Shown: positions 27,976 to 36,652, counted from the stretch's first letter. The stretch: 64,000 nucleotides of DNA from Lentzea xinjiangensis (GCF_900110955.1 NZ_FOFR01000005.1:310001-374000), one strand, 5' to 3'. Translations and numbers: made by a program. Notes: generated by a model from the sequence alone, not told the origin.

Positions 27976-28055
27976 GTTAATCGGCGTTCGCTCCTAGCGT
28001 CGGTGACGACAGCGGAAAACGCGGTGAAAACCAGGAACAGGACGGGGATCGACTG

Positions 28056-29177
28056 ATGCGGGCTGTGGTGATCGGTGCCGGAATCGTGGGGCTGACGACG
28101 GGACTCGCACTGCGCCGAGCCGGGGCCGAGGTGGTGATCTGCGAGCAGGCGCCGGAGATCCGCGCCGCCGGCGCCGGGCTGGGGCTCTGGGCCAACGCGC
28201 TGGCGGTGTACGACGAGCTCGGCATCGGCGAGCAGGTGCGCGCCATCGGCAAACCCAGCGAGATGTACTTCCACGACTCCGCCGGGCGGCTGCTCGACAC
28301 GCCGGAGTTCGGCGTCGAGGACCACCGGTACCTGCTGGTGCACCGGGCGAAGCTCAACGACCTGCTCGCCGATGCCGTGGGACGCGAGAACATCCGCCTG
28401 GGCACCGGCTTCCTCGAGTACCGGGAGCACGCGAACCACGTCGCGGTCACGTTGTCCGACGGCAGCACCGAGGAAGCGGACGTGCTCGTCGGTGCGGACG
28501 GGGCGTACTCGGCGGTGCGCGCACAACTGGTGCCCGGCACCCCGGCACAGGAACACGTCGGCCACCACGCCTGGCGCGCGGTCATCCCGGCCGCCGGCAT
28601 CACGGTGCTGCGCAACCGCCTCATCCTCGGTTCCCACGGGTGCCGGGGCGGGTACGTGCGCACCCACGACGGCAGCGTCTACTGGCTGGTGAACCAGTTC
28701 AAGTCGCCGCCGCTGACCGGCACCCGCAAGCAGCAGGCCATGGAGCGCGCCCGCCACCTCGAGGACGAGGGCGAGGACGGCATCCTGGCCGACCTGATCG
28801 ACGCGACGCCGGAAGAGCTGATCCTGCACAACCAGATCATGGTCGTGCCCCCGCTGCCGCACTGGGTGTCGGCGCGGGTCGCGCTCGCCGGGGACTCGGC
28901 GCACGCGATGTCCCCGCACATCACCGCCGGCGCGACGCTGGGCATCGAGGACGCCGCCGTGCTCAGCCACCTGCTCGGGTCCACCGGCGACGTGCCCGCC
29001 GCCCTCGCCGCCTACGAGGCCGCGCAGATCCCGCGCTACGCCCACGTCGCCGAGCTGTCCGCGGCGGTCGAGCACTCGCCAACGCCGGCGGAGTTCGCGC
29101 ACCACTACGCCGCGTTCAGCCACTGGATGATCACCCAGCGGCCCCGGCACCTCGCGCGGAACCAGGTGGGAGCATGA
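28056..29177 (+). CDS. FAD-dependent monooxygenase (group A flavoprotein hydroxylase)
   Basis: 373 residues. The dinucleotide motif GAGIVGLTTGLALRRAG lies at the N-terminus. The DG motif is VLVGADGAYSAVRAQL and the FAD ribityl-binding GD motif is VALAGDSAHAMSPHITAGA. Members hydroxylate aromatic or polycyclic substrates using NAD(P)H. First gene of a four-gene operon; it overlaps the hydrolase by 4 nt. The context suggests ring oxidation followed by hydrolytic steps; the substrate is unknown. Confidence 0.92.
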   Translation: MRAVVIGAGIVGLTTGLALRRAGAEVVICEQAPEIRAAGAGLGLWANALAVYDELGIGEQVRAIGKPSEMYFHDSAGRLLDTPEFGVEDHRYLLVHRAKLNDLLADAVGRENIRLGTGFLEYREHANHVAVTLSDGSTEEADVLVGADGAYSAVRAQLVPGTPAQEHVGHHAWRAVIPAAGITVLRNRLILGSHGCRGGYVRTHDGSVYWLVNQFKSPPLTGTRKQQAMERARHLEDEGEDGILADLIDATPEELILHNQIMVVPPLPHWVSARVALAGDSAHAMSPHITAGATLGIEDAAVLSHLLGSTGDVPAALAAYEAAQIPRYAHVAELSAAVEHSPTPAEFAHHYAAFSHWMITQRPRHLARNQVGA

Positions 29178-30949
29178 CGTTCCGCGTGGACGTGGACGAG
29201 GCGGTGCCGATGCGCGACGGGATCGCGCTCGCCACCAACGTGTGGCGGCCGGAGGGGCCGGGGCCGTTCCCCGTCCTGCTGGTCCGCACCCCCTACGGCA
29301 AGGACGACGCCGGAACGTACGGGAACCCGAAGCTGCCGGACGTGTTCGCCTTCGTGGCGGCCGGGTACGCGGTGGTGGCGCAGGACGTCCGCGGCACGTC
29401 CCGATCGCCCGGGACGTTCGTGCCGAACGCCCACGAGGGCGACGACGGCGCGGACACCCTGACGTGGCTGGCGGAACAGCCTTGGTGCGACGGCACGGTC
29501 GGCATGTGGGGCGGGTCCTACATGGGGTTCACGCAGTGGCTCGCGGCGGTGCGCGACACACCGGCCCTGCGCGCGATAGCGCCGGTGATGAGTTCCGCGG
29601 ACCTGTACGGGGCGCCGTGGTACTCGCCCGGTGGTGCGTTGTCGCAGGACGCCGTGCTGACGTGGGGCACGCTTTCGGCTCTGCGCAACCTGCGCCGCTC
29701 TCTCGCCGACGGCCACGGCGACCCGGCCGACGTGCAGGCGCTGCTGTCCGGTGTGGACGATCCGCGGCGGCTGCACGACCCGCTGCCGCTCGCCGGACGC
29801 GACGCGGTGACCCGCCACCTGCCGTGGCTGGGAGACGTGCTCGGCCACCCGGAACGCGACGCGTTCTGGCAGGAGGTCGCCGCGATCGACCGCTGCGGCA
29901 GCATCACCGTCCCGGCGCTGCAAGTCGGTGGCTGGTACGACGTGTTCATCGGCGAAACGGTGCGGTCGTACACGATGATGCGCCGCCACGGTGGCAGCGC
30001 CGCGGCCCGTGACGGCCAGCGGTTGGTCATCGGTCCCTGGAGCCACCCCGACGGAGCCGACCTCGGCACCTTCCCCGATCGGTCGTTCGGCCTCGCGGGC
30101 AGCATCAAGGCCGCCGACGTCACCGGCGAGCACCTGAGGTTCTTCGACCGCTGGGTGCGCGGCCGGACCGACATCCCCGAGGACACCCACCGGGTCCGGA
30201 TCTTCGTCATGGGCGTCGACCGGTGGCGCGACGAGGTGGACTGGCCGCTGCCCGGCACCCGCTACACCGACTTCTTCCTCACCGGGGACGGCCGCGCCAA
30301 CACCGCCGGCGGCGACGGTGTCCTGACGCGCGAGGCCGCGCGGGCCGAGGCGGTGGACACGTTCCGCTACGACCCGCGCCGGCCGGTGCCGACCCTGGGC
30401 GGCACCGTGCTGGCCGGCGCGCCCGGCACCTACCCCGGACCGGCCGACCAGGCGGCGGTCGAGGCGCGGGAGGACGTGCTGTGCTTCACCACCGCCGTCC
30501 TCGACCGCCCGGTCGAGGTCACCGGCCACGTCACCCTGGTGCTGCACGTCTCCACGTCGGCGGCGGACACCGACTTCACCGGCAAGCTCGTCGACGTGCA
30601 CCCCGACGGCAGGGCGATCCTGCTGTGCGAAGGCATCCAGCGCCTCCGCTACCGCGACTCACTGACCGAACCGGCTCTCGTGGAGCCGGGTGCGGTGCAC
30701 GAGGTGGCCATCGACCTGTGCGTCACGTCGAACGTCTTCCTGCCGGGGCACCGCATCCGGCTGGAGGTCTCCAGCAGCAACTTCCCCCGCTACGACCGCA
30801 ACACCAACACGGGCGGGACGATCGCCACCGACACCGAGGACGACCTCACCGTCGCGGTGAACCGGGTCCACCACGGACCGTCCCGTCCCAGCCGCCTGGT
30901 GCTGCCACTGGTCGAACGCGACGACGCACGAGCGGAGGTACCGGCGTGA
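29174..30949 (+). CDS. CocE/NonD family hydrolase (X-Pro dipeptidyl-peptidase S15 type)
   Basis: 591 residues. The alpha/beta hydrolase domain has the nucleophile elbow MWGGSYMGFTQWLA and a strand with VVAQDVRGTSRSPG. The C-terminal jelly-roll domain of the family (PAPD-C) ends with LEVSSSNFPRYDRNTNT. CocE-type enzymes cleave esters or amides. The start ATG overlaps the monooxygenase stop (ATGA) and the end overlaps the SnoaL-like gene (GTGA). Confidence 0.92.
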   Translation: MTFRVDVDEAVPMRDGIALATNVWRPEGPGPFPVLLVRTPYGKDDAGTYGNPKLPDVFAFVAAGYAVVAQDVRGTSRSPGTFVPNAHEGDDGADTLTWLAEQPWCDGTVGMWGGSYMGFTQWLAAVRDTPALRAIAPVMSSADLYGAPWYSPGGALSQDAVLTWGTLSALRNLRRSLADGHGDPADVQALLSGVDDPRRLHDPLPLAGRDAVTRHLPWLGDVLGHPERDAFWQEVAAIDRCGSITVPALQVGGWYDVFIGETVRSYTMMRRHGGSAAARDGQRLVIGPWSHPDGADLGTFPDRSFGLAGSIKAADVTGEHLRFFDRWVRGRTDIPEDTHRVRIFVMGVDRWRDEVDWPLPGTRYTDFFLTGDGRANTAGGDGVLTREAARAEAVDTFRYDPRRPVPTLGGTVLAGAPGTYPGPADQAAVEAREDVLCFTTAVLDRPVEVTGHVTLVLHVSTSAADTDFTGKLVDVHPDGRAILLCEGIQRLRYRDSLTEPALVEPGAVHEVAIDLCVTSNVFLPGHRIRLEVSSSNFPRYDRNTNTGGTIATDTEDDLTVAVNRVHHGPSRPSRLVLPLVERDDARAEVPA

Positions 30950-31431
30950 GGACGCTGGAAGAACTGGCCGACAGGGCTGCTGTGGCCGAGGTCGTCGCGG
31001 GGCTCGCCCACGCGCAGGACGACCGCGACTGGGCCGCGCTGCGGCGGCTGTTCGCCGACGAGGTGCTGCTGGACCTGTCGACCCACCACTTCGGCAGGCC
31101 GCCCGCGACCACGCCCGCCGCGGACCTGGTCGAGCTGGCGCGCACGACCCTGGACGGCTTCGACTCCACCCACCACGCGGCCTCGAACCTGCAGACGCGG
31201 CTGTCGGGCGACGACGCCGAGTGCCGCGCGCACGTGGTCGCCTACCACCACGTTCCCGCCGGTCCCGGTGTCGTCGACCACTGCACGATGCGGGGGTACT
31301 GGCAGCTCTCGCTGCGCAGAACCGCCGGACGCTGGCTGATCACCCGCTGGGCGGTGGTGCGCACCTGCCCGTGGGAGGGGTCCCCGGACGTCTACGCGCT
31401 CGCCGCCGAACGCGCCGCGCACAGGTCCTGA
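30946..31431 (+). CDS. SnoaL-like (NTF2 fold) protein
   Basis: 161 residues. EELADRAAVAEVVAGLAHAQDDRDWAALRRLFADEV is the typical start of a SnoaL_4-type cone-shaped NTF2 fold. THHAASNLQTRLSGDDAECRAHVVAYHH and a late GRWLITRWAV strand agree. Such proteins act as small cyclases, isomerases or hydratases without cofactors. It is in the catabolic operon between the hydrolase and NIPSNAP genes. Confidence 0.85.
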   Translation: MRTLEELADRAAVAEVVAGLAHAQDDRDWAALRRLFADEVLLDLSTHHFGRPPATTPAADLVELARTTLDGFDSTHHAASNLQTRLSGDDAECRAHVVAYHHVPAGPGVVDHCTMRGYWQLSLRRTAGRWLITRWAVVRTCPWEGSPDVYALAAERAAHRS

Positions 31432-31456
31432 CGGCTGCCGCCGAGGAGAGACAACG

Positions 31457-31771
31457 ATGTTCTACGAGATCCGCACGGAACACGCGCGCGCCGGGCTCGG
31501 CGCCGAACTGGCCCAGTACATGGACGAGACGGTCATCCCCCTGCACCAGGAGATGGGGATGACCGTGGTCGGCTCCTTCACCGCGGTCGGCGACGACGAC
31601 ACGTTCGTCTGGATCCGGCGCTTCGAGGACGCCGCGGACCGCGAGCGCGTCCTCGCCGCCGTCCACGGCCATCCCCGGTGCGGTGCCGTCGCCGACACCG
31701 TCTCAGCGCTTGCAGGAAGGGCCGCGTCCACCGTGCGGCTGGAACCGACACCGGGGTCCGGGCTCCGCTGA
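31457..31771 (+). CDS. NIPSNAP family protein
   Basis: 104 residues with a dimeric alpha/beta barrel pattern: MFYEIRTEHARAGLGAELAQ, VVGSFTAVGDDDTFVWIRRFED. This is the NIPSNAP signature, common in bacterial catabolic operons, where a monooxygenase-like or ligand-binding role is suggested. A good GAGGAGAG ribosome binding site precedes the ATG. Last gene of the operon started by the FAD monooxygenase. Confidence 0.85.
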   Translation: MFYEIRTEHARAGLGAELAQYMDETVIPLHQEMGMTVVGSFTAVGDDDTFVWIRRFEDAADRERVLAAVHGHPRCGAVADTVSALAGRAASTVRLEPTPGSGLR

Positions 31772-31786
31772 GCCGGCGGACCGGCC

Positions 31787-31813
31787 CTTCCCGGAAGCAG
31801 CGAACCCGGGAAG
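31787..31813. terminator. weak bidirectional hairpin
   Basis: CTTCCCGG (31787-31794) pairs with CCGGGAAG (31806-31813) over an 11-nt loop, between the convergent NIPSNAP and ligase genes. No U-tract, so only moderately convincing. Confidence 0.4.
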
Positions 31814-31821
31814 CGGCGACC

Positions 31822-32964
31822 TCAGGAAGCGGTGGTCTCGCGGGGTTCGGCGCGGTCCGCGTTGTCGATGTCGAGCAGGCTCAGCAGCGGTTCCACCTGA
31901 CCGCCGCGGAACACGCGGCGCTGGCGGTCCGCGCCACTGCCCTCGCTGTCCAGCAGCCGCAGACCCCGTTGCACGGCAGGCAGATCACCGTTGGCCTCCA
32001 GCACCGGGGTCAGCTGCCGCACCAGGTCGTCGAGCTGGCTGCGCAGCGGCCGCGCCTCGCCGGAGAACACGTCGAGGGTGCTGCCCCGCAGGCCTTCGTT
32101 GGCGGCACCCCAGCAGGCCTGCCGCAGCGTCTCCTGGGGAACCGGCTCCGCCTGCACACCGCGGCCGACGTCGACGACCGCCCGCGCGACCAGGGCGCGG
32201 ACGAGCGCCGCGAGCAGCACCGCGTCGTCCACGGTCGCCGCGACGTCCGAGACCCGCACCTCCACGGTCGGCAGTTCGGTCGCGGGCCGGACGTCCCAGT
32301 AGACCATCGCCCGGTCCAGCGCGGTGCCGGCCTCGATCATGGTGTCGCAGACTTCCTCGTAGTGCTGCCACGAGGTGAAGACCGGCGGCGGGCCGGAGAC
32401 GGGCCAGCGCGACCACACCGTGGACCGCCAGCTCGCGAAGCCGGTGTCCTCACCGCCCGAGAACGGCGAGTTCGCGGTCACGGCGGCCAGCACGGGCAGC
32501 CACGGCCGCACGTGGTTGCACACCTGCACGGCGGTCTCCCGGTCCGGCACGGCGACGTGGACGTGACACCCGCAGATCAGCTGCTGCTCGGCCAGCGCGC
32601 CGAACTCGCGGGCGATCCGCCGGTACCGCAGGCTGTCCGTGATCTCACCCGTCGCGTCGCCGAGCGGGGGTGCGCCGACGGCGACCACCCGGCACCCGGC
32701 CGCCCTGGCGGCCTCCGCCACCACGCGCCGCGTCTCGACCAGCTCGCGGCGCGCCTGCTCGACGTCGGCGCACACCGAGGTGTTGATCTCCACCTGCGCT
32801 CCGGTCAGCTCGTGCTCCAGCTCGAGGCCGAGCTGCTCACGCGCGACGGCGACCACGTCGTCCGCCCGGTTGACCGGGACGCCGGTCACCGGGTCCACCA
32901 GGAGGAACTCCTCCTCCACACCGACCGTCGGGCACCAGACGTCGTTCGATGGCGCCTTCTCCAC
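31822..32964 (-). CDS. YbdK-type carboxylate-amine ligase (glutamate-cysteine ligase family 2)
   Basis: 380 residues. TVGVEEEFLLVDPVTG at the N-terminus, EINTSVCADVEQARREL and CGCHVHVAVPDRETAVQV in the middle, and RVSDVAATVDDAVLLAAL further on are the hallmarks of the GCS2/YbdK family. These ATP-dependent enzymes join a carboxylate to an amine; YbdK has weak glutamate-cysteine ligase activity. GTG start. It stands alone, with about 210 bp to the VOC gene upstream. Confidence 0.92.
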   Translation of the reverse strand: MEKAPSNDVWCPTVGVEEEFLLVDPVTGVPVNRADDVVAVAREQLGLELEHELTGAQVEINTSVCADVEQARRELVETRRVVAEAARAAGCRVVAVGAPPLGDATGEITDSLRYRRIAREFGALAEQQLICGCHVHVAVPDRETAVQVCNHVRPWLPVLAAVTANSPFSGGEDTGFASWRSTVWSRWPVSGPPPVFTSWQHYEEVCDTMIEAGTALDRAMVYWDVRPATELPTVEVRVSDVAATVDDAVLLAALVRALVARAVVDVGRGVQAEPVPQETLRQACWGAANEGLRGSTLDVFSGEARPLRSQLDDLVRQLTPVLEANGDLPAVQRGLRLLDSEGSGADRQRRVFRGGQVEPLLSLLDIDNADRAEPRETTAS

Positions 32965-33124
32965 GTCTCACCACCCTGCTCATCGCGCCGACTCGCGCTG
33001 CGGGGAAATCCGGACCCGCCAAGTACCCGCGTTGTGCCAGAAGGAAACATCGCCCGCGTCCGGATCCGCCGCCACGGCGGGTCGTCCCGCGGACCGGGCC
33101 GGGCGGAGCCGCCACCTCTATCAA

Positions 33125-33137
33125 GTCCACAGTGGAC
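33125..33137. repeat. 13-bp palindrome GTCCACAGTGGAC (copy 2)
   Basis: A perfect palindrome with a central A lies in the gap upstream of the YbdK-type gene. An identical 13-mer occurs at 19606-19618 inside the J-like gene. One half resembles the core of actinobacterial DnaA boxes (GTCCACA). The meaning is unknown. Confidence 0.5.
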
Positions 33138-33173
33138 ATACGAACCGGACTGCCCGGGAGTGCTCCCGCGGCG

Positions 33174-33563
33174 TCAGGCGGCGGGCTGGAACAGCTCGAC
33201 CGGGTTGCCGGACGGGTCGTCGAGCACGATCTGCCGCCCGCCGGGACCGGTGACGACGTCGCTGCGGAAGTGGACACCGGCGCGGCGCAACCGGGCCACC
33301 TCGGCCTCGACGTCGTCGACGATCAGGTGGATGCGGTTCCAGCCGCCGGGTCCCGGTCGCACGCCGTCGGGCATCGGCCGGCCGGCGGAGCTCGCCGGAC
33401 CGCTCAGCAGCAGCCGCAGGTTGCCGCGCACCACGTCCGCGAACGCGGGGCCGAAGTCGGTGCGCACGGTGAACCCGAGGTGCTCGGTGTAGAAGGCGAG
33501 CGCGGAAGCGACGTCGTCGACGAGGTAGCGCACGCTCACGAGCTCGGCCGGATCGGTGGTCAT
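33174..33563 (-). CDS. VOC (glyoxalase/bleomycin resistance-like) protein
   Basis: 129 residues forming the two beta-alpha-beta-beta-beta modules of the vicinal oxygen chelate fold: SVRYLVDDVASALAFYTEHLGF and RIHLIVDDVEAEVARLRRAG, ending VLDDPSGNPVELFQP. Candidate metal ligands are the His of RIHLIV and the Glu of PVELF. There are no cysteines, so it is unlike the ArsI C-As lyase despite sitting 1 nt downstream of the ArsR-ArsC fusion gene. Confidence 0.85.
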   Translation of the reverse strand: MTTDPAELVSVRYLVDDVASALAFYTEHLGFTVRTDFGPAFADVVRGNLRLLLSGPASSAGRPMPDGVRPGPGGWNRIHLIVDDVEAEVARLRRAGVHFRSDVVTGPGGRQIVLDDPSGNPVELFQPAA

Positions 33564-33564
33564 G

Positions 33565-34287
33565 TCAGCTCTCCTGGTGGACGGGGAGGAACCGGATGCG
33601 GCTGACGAGCTCCGCGGCCGTCCGCCGGAAGGCCGGGTAGGACTCGGAGCCGGTGCCGCCCTCGCGGGCCGGGTCGGGGATGCTCCAGTGGACCAGCCGG
33701 GGCGTGCCGGGGAACTCGGGCAGGACCTCGCGCACCCGGTCGCACAGGGTCACCACGAGGTCGAACCGGTTGCGGCGCACAGTGTCCAGGTGCGCCGGCT
33801 CGTGCCGCAGGTCGACGCCGTACTCGGCGACCGCCCGGACGGCGTTGGGGTGCAACGCTTTCGGATGGCTGCCGGCGCTCGTCACCGAGACGCGGCCGCC
33901 CGCGCGGTGCCGCAACAGCGCCTCGGCCATCGGCGACCGGCCGCTGTTCCCGGTGCACAGGAAGAGCACCCGCGAGCGAGCCGGTGGCGCGGCCTGGCCG
34001 GTGAGGCCGGGGTGCAGCGCCGCGCCGGCGTCCGCCCACGTGCGGGCGCACCGCTCCAGATCGAGGTGGTAGTAGGTGTCCCGCCCGTCGAAGCTGCTCC
34101 TGCGCGCCGTCACCAGACCCGCGTCCCGAAGCTGCCGCAGGTGGTAGGAGACGAGGTTCTGCGGCTGCCCGGCCGCGGCCACCAGCTCGCGGACCCGGCG
34201 GTCGCCGGCGGCGAGCTCACGCGCCAGCCGCCACCGCAGCGGATCGCTCAACAGCCGCAGGAACAGCGGCACGGCCTCAGTCGACAT
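33565..34287 (-). CDS. ArsR regulator fused to an arsenate reductase-type low-MW phosphatase
   Basis: 240 residues. Residues 1-95 are an ArsR winged helix (FLRLLSDPLRWRLARELA, NLVSYHLRQLRDAGLV). Residues about 105-235 are a low-molecular-weight tyrosine phosphatase/ArsC domain with the P-loop CTGNSGRSPMAEALL (CX5R) and the DP motif in HWSIPDPA. The ATG at 34287 has GGGGG directly before it and was preferred over upstream frames that run through the operator. Divergent from an APC permease across an ATCAA-N6-TTGAT palindrome. Fusion of sensor and enzyme suggests that arsenate, or a phosphorylated ligand, controls its own expression. Confidence 0.88.
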   Translation of the reverse strand: MSTEAVPLFLRLLSDPLRWRLARELAAGDRRVRELVAAAGQPQNLVSYHLRQLRDAGLVTARRSSFDGRDTYYHLDLERCARTWADAGAALHPGLTGQAAPPARSRVLFLCTGNSGRSPMAEALLRHRAGGRVSVTSAGSHPKALHPNAVRAVAEYGVDLRHEPAHLDTVRRNRFDLVVTLCDRVREVLPEFPGTPRLVHWSIPDPAREGGTGSESYPAFRRTAAELVSRIRFLPVHQES

Positions 34288-34297
34288 CCCCCGACAA

Positions 34298-34319
34298 TAC
34301 ATCAATCCAGCTTGATGTA
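34298..34319. promoter_or_regulatory. ArsR-type operator
   Basis: TACATCAA (34298-34305) and TTGATGTA (34312-34319) form a perfect 8-bp inverted repeat with a 6-bp spacer. The ATCAA-N6-TTGAT pattern is that of ArsR family operators. It lies 11 bp from the ArsR-ArsC start and 46 bp from the permease start, so it can control both directions. Confidence 0.8.
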
Positions 34320-34364
34320 ACCTCCCGCACACAGACGAAATGCGCGACGAGCGGAAGGACGACC

Positions 34365-35645
34365 GTGACCTCTGCACGGGACAACGGCGCACCACCCCGG
34401 CTGGCACGGCGGCTGGGCACCGGCAGCGCAGTTGTGGTCGGCCTCGGATCGATGATCGGCGCAGGGGTGTTCGCCGCGTTCGCGCCGGCGGCCCGCGCCG
34501 CCGGTGCCGGTCTGCTGATCGGCCTCGCGATCGCCGCGGTGGTCGCCTACTGCAACGCGACGTCCTCGGCGCGGCTGGCCGCGCGCTACCCGCAGTCGGG
34601 AGGCACCTACGTCTACGGACGGGAACGGCTCGGCCCGTTCTGGGGCTACCTGGCCGGGTGGGGTTTCGTGGTCGGCAAGACCGCGTCGTGCGCCGCGATG
34701 GCGCTGACCGTCGCCGCCTACGCGCTGCCGGACGCGGGACGCCCGGCCCGCACCGCGCTCGCGGTCGCCGCCGTCCTCGCCCTGACCGCGCTCAACTACC
34801 GGGGCGTGCAGAAGTCCGTCGGCCTCACCAGGATCATCGTCACGATCACGCTGGTCGTGCTCGCCCTCGCCGTGACGGCCTCGTTCACCGGCGGCACGGC
34901 GGGCACCGCCCACCTCCAGCCGTTCCCCGGCAGCGGCGGAGCCAGCGGCGTCCTGCAGTCGGCCGGCCTGCTGTTCTTCGCGTTCGCGGGGTACGCGCGC
35001 ATCGCCACCCTCGGCGAGGAGGTCCGCGATCCGCACCGCACGATCCCCCGCGCCATCCCGATCGCCCTGGGCATCACGCTCGTCGTCTACGCGACGGTCG
35101 CCGTCGCGGTGCTGGCCGCGCTCGGCCCGGAGCGGCTCGCCGCCGCCACCGACCCGCTGGCCGCCGCGGTGGCCGGGGGCTCGTGGTCGTGGCTGACCCC
35201 CGTCGTGCGCGTCGGCGCCGCCGTGGCCGCTCTCGGGTCGTTGCTCGCCCTCGTGCTCGGCGTCTCGCGCACCACGCTGGCGATGGCGCGCGACGGGCAC
35301 CTGCCGCGCGCGCTCAGCGTGGTCCACCCGAAGTTCGGGGTGCCCCACCACGCCGAGATCGCCGTCGGCATCGCGGTCGCGGTCCTCGTCAGCGTGGTCG
35401 ACCTGCGCGGAGCGATCGGCTTCTCGTCGTTCGCCGTGCTCGCCTACTACGCCGTCGCCAACGCCTCCGCGTGGACGCTCACCGCGGAGGAAGGCCGCCC
35501 GCCGCGGTTCGTGCCCGTGGTCGGGTTCCTCGGCTGCCTGCTGCTGGCGTTCACGCTGCCCACCTCCTCGGTGCTGGCCGGTTCGGCGGTGCTCGCGCTC
35601 GGCGCGGCGGTCTGGGGTCTTCGCCGGAGGTTCTCGGCCGCCTGA
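34365..35645 (+). CDS. APC family amino acid permease-like transporter
   Basis: 426 residues with about 12 transmembrane segments. The first helix holds the broken-helix motif GLGSMIGAGVFAAFAPAARAAG, typical of APC (LeuT-fold) transporters, and PQSGGTYVYGRERLGPFWGYLAGW and the GYARIATLGEEV stretch agree. GTG start with GGAAGG upstream. It is divergent from the ArsR-ArsC fusion, so it is probably under its control; an APC carrier is unusual here, since arsenic operons usually use ArsB or Acr3 pumps. Confidence 0.88.
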   Translation: MTSARDNGAPPRLARRLGTGSAVVVGLGSMIGAGVFAAFAPAARAAGAGLLIGLAIAAVVAYCNATSSARLAARYPQSGGTYVYGRERLGPFWGYLAGWGFVVGKTASCAAMALTVAAYALPDAGRPARTALAVAAVLALTALNYRGVQKSVGLTRIIVTITLVVLALAVTASFTGGTAGTAHLQPFPGSGGASGVLQSAGLLFFAFAGYARIATLGEEVRDPHRTIPRAIPIALGITLVVYATVAVAVLAALGPERLAAATDPLAAAVAGGSWSWLTPVVRVGAAVAALGSLLALVLGVSRTTLAMARDGHLPRALSVVHPKFGVPHHAEIAVGIAVAVLVSVVDLRGAIGFSSFAVLAYYAVANASAWTLTAEEGRPPRFVPVVGFLGCLLLAFTLPTSSVLAGSAVLALGAAVWGLRRRFSAA

Positions 35646-36173
35646 TCGGGTGCAGCCGCCAGGCTGCCGTGACCAGCGCAGACCTGTCGAGCACGCACGT
35701 CTTCGTCACCCGTTCGAGAAAACCTCCAGTGGCGGAGGTAGACATTCGCGTCCGACTGGGGGTAGTGTCCTTCACGTAGCGAGAAAGAGATCGTCGTATC
35801 GGCACGGGAGATGACGAACTACCCGTGAGCAGGACGAGTCGGCGGATGTGAGACCCGGCGCAGCACGAGGCCGGCGCCGACAGGTGTACGAGAAGAAGAG
35901 AAGAAGTCAGTACCAGAGGAGAAGGGAAGGGTTGCACACCATCGGATCGCCCACCTCCGGCTGAAAGCGGGCCGGGTGGGTACCGCAGTTCCATCGAGAT
36001 TGGCAGGTGGTCTCCGGTTACGCACAAGCAACGATCCCCGCAGTTCCCGCCTTCGTCGCGGGTCGTGCGGACACAGGAACCCGATCTCACGATCGGTTGA
36101 TGGAAGTGAAACCCGCAAACCCTTGGGGCCCCGGTGCTTTCCGCACCGGGGCCCCTCGTGATGCGGAGGCGCG
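35646..36173 (+). other. 528-bp non-coding leader region before the MerR-like gene
   Basis: No convincing gene on either strand. Contents seen: a short hairpin GCAGCC-GCCA-GGCTGC just after the permease stop (35652-35667); CCTCC/GGAGG pairing near 35730; a purine-rich tract around 35890-35930; and a bulged stem with outer arms CCCACC (35950-35955) and GGTGGG (35975-35980). A strong 13-bp hairpin closes the region just before the MerR-like gene. It may be a long structured leader or carry a small RNA. Confidence 0.4.
36125..36155 (+). terminator. strong hairpin just upstream of the MerR-like gene
   Basis: GGGGCCCCGGTGC (36125-36137) pairs perfectly with GCACCGGGGCCCC (36143-36155), loop TTTCC. 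It ends 18 bp before the start codon and is followed by a GCGGAGGCGCG ribosome binding region. No U-tract follows. It could end a small RNA made from the leader or attenuate the MerR gene. Confidence 0.65.
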
Positions 36174-36545
36174 ATGAACCCTGAAACACCCCAGCCGGAC
36201 TCCACCGAGCCGCACACCGCCGCGGACAAGTTCGACGACGACCACTACCCCGCCTACACGATGGGGCGCGCCGCGGAGATGCTCGGCACCACCGCCGCGT
36301 TCCTGCGGACCCTCGACGAGGCGAAGCTCATCGAGCCGCAGCGCTCCCCCGGCGGGCACCGCCGCTACTCCCGCTGTCAGCTACGCCTGGCGGCCCGCGT
36401 CCGCAAGCTGGTCGACGAGGGCATCGGTCTCGACGCCGCCTGCCGCATCGTCACGCTGGAGGACCAGCTCGAGGAAGCCCGGAACCTCAACACCCGGCCG
36501 CCGGCGTCACCCGAAGGGCCCTACCCGCCTCTGCGAGGCGTGTGA
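36174..36545 (+). CDS. short MerR-like regulator
   Basis: 123 residues. An acidic N-terminus, then a MerR winged helix: [41 protein letters not shown], and a short helix [27 protein letters not shown]. No ligand or metal-binding domain, similar in size to HspR-type small MerR proteins. It lies upstream of a cold shock gene on the same strand with 217 bp between. Start ATG with GGAGG upstream. Confidence 0.88.
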   Translation: MNPETPQPDSTEPHTAADKFDDDHYPAYTMGRAAEMLGTTAAFLRTLDEAKLIEPQRSPGGHRRYSRCQLRLAARVRKLVDEGIGLDAACRIVTLEDQLEEARNLNTRPPASPEGPYPPLRGV

Positions 36546-36652
36546 CCGTCGCAGGTCAGCCACCGTCGTCGACGACACTCCCGCGCCCGGCTGTCGGTCG
36601 CGGGCCGGAGGGTGTAGCGTGGTGGTATCAGTCATGGTTACGAAGTACCGTT

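Noticed and set aside
33174..33563. VOC protein considered as ArsI C-As lyase because it follows an ArsR-ArsC gene
   Set aside because: It lacks the cysteine pair that binds trivalent arsenic in ArsI.
35974..35988. GGGTGGGTACCGC resembles the T-box core (GGGTGGTACCGCG)
   Set aside because: It has an extra G, no specifier stem or antiterminator pairing was found, and the downstream gene is a MerR-like regulator rather than an aminoacyl-tRNA or amino acid gene.
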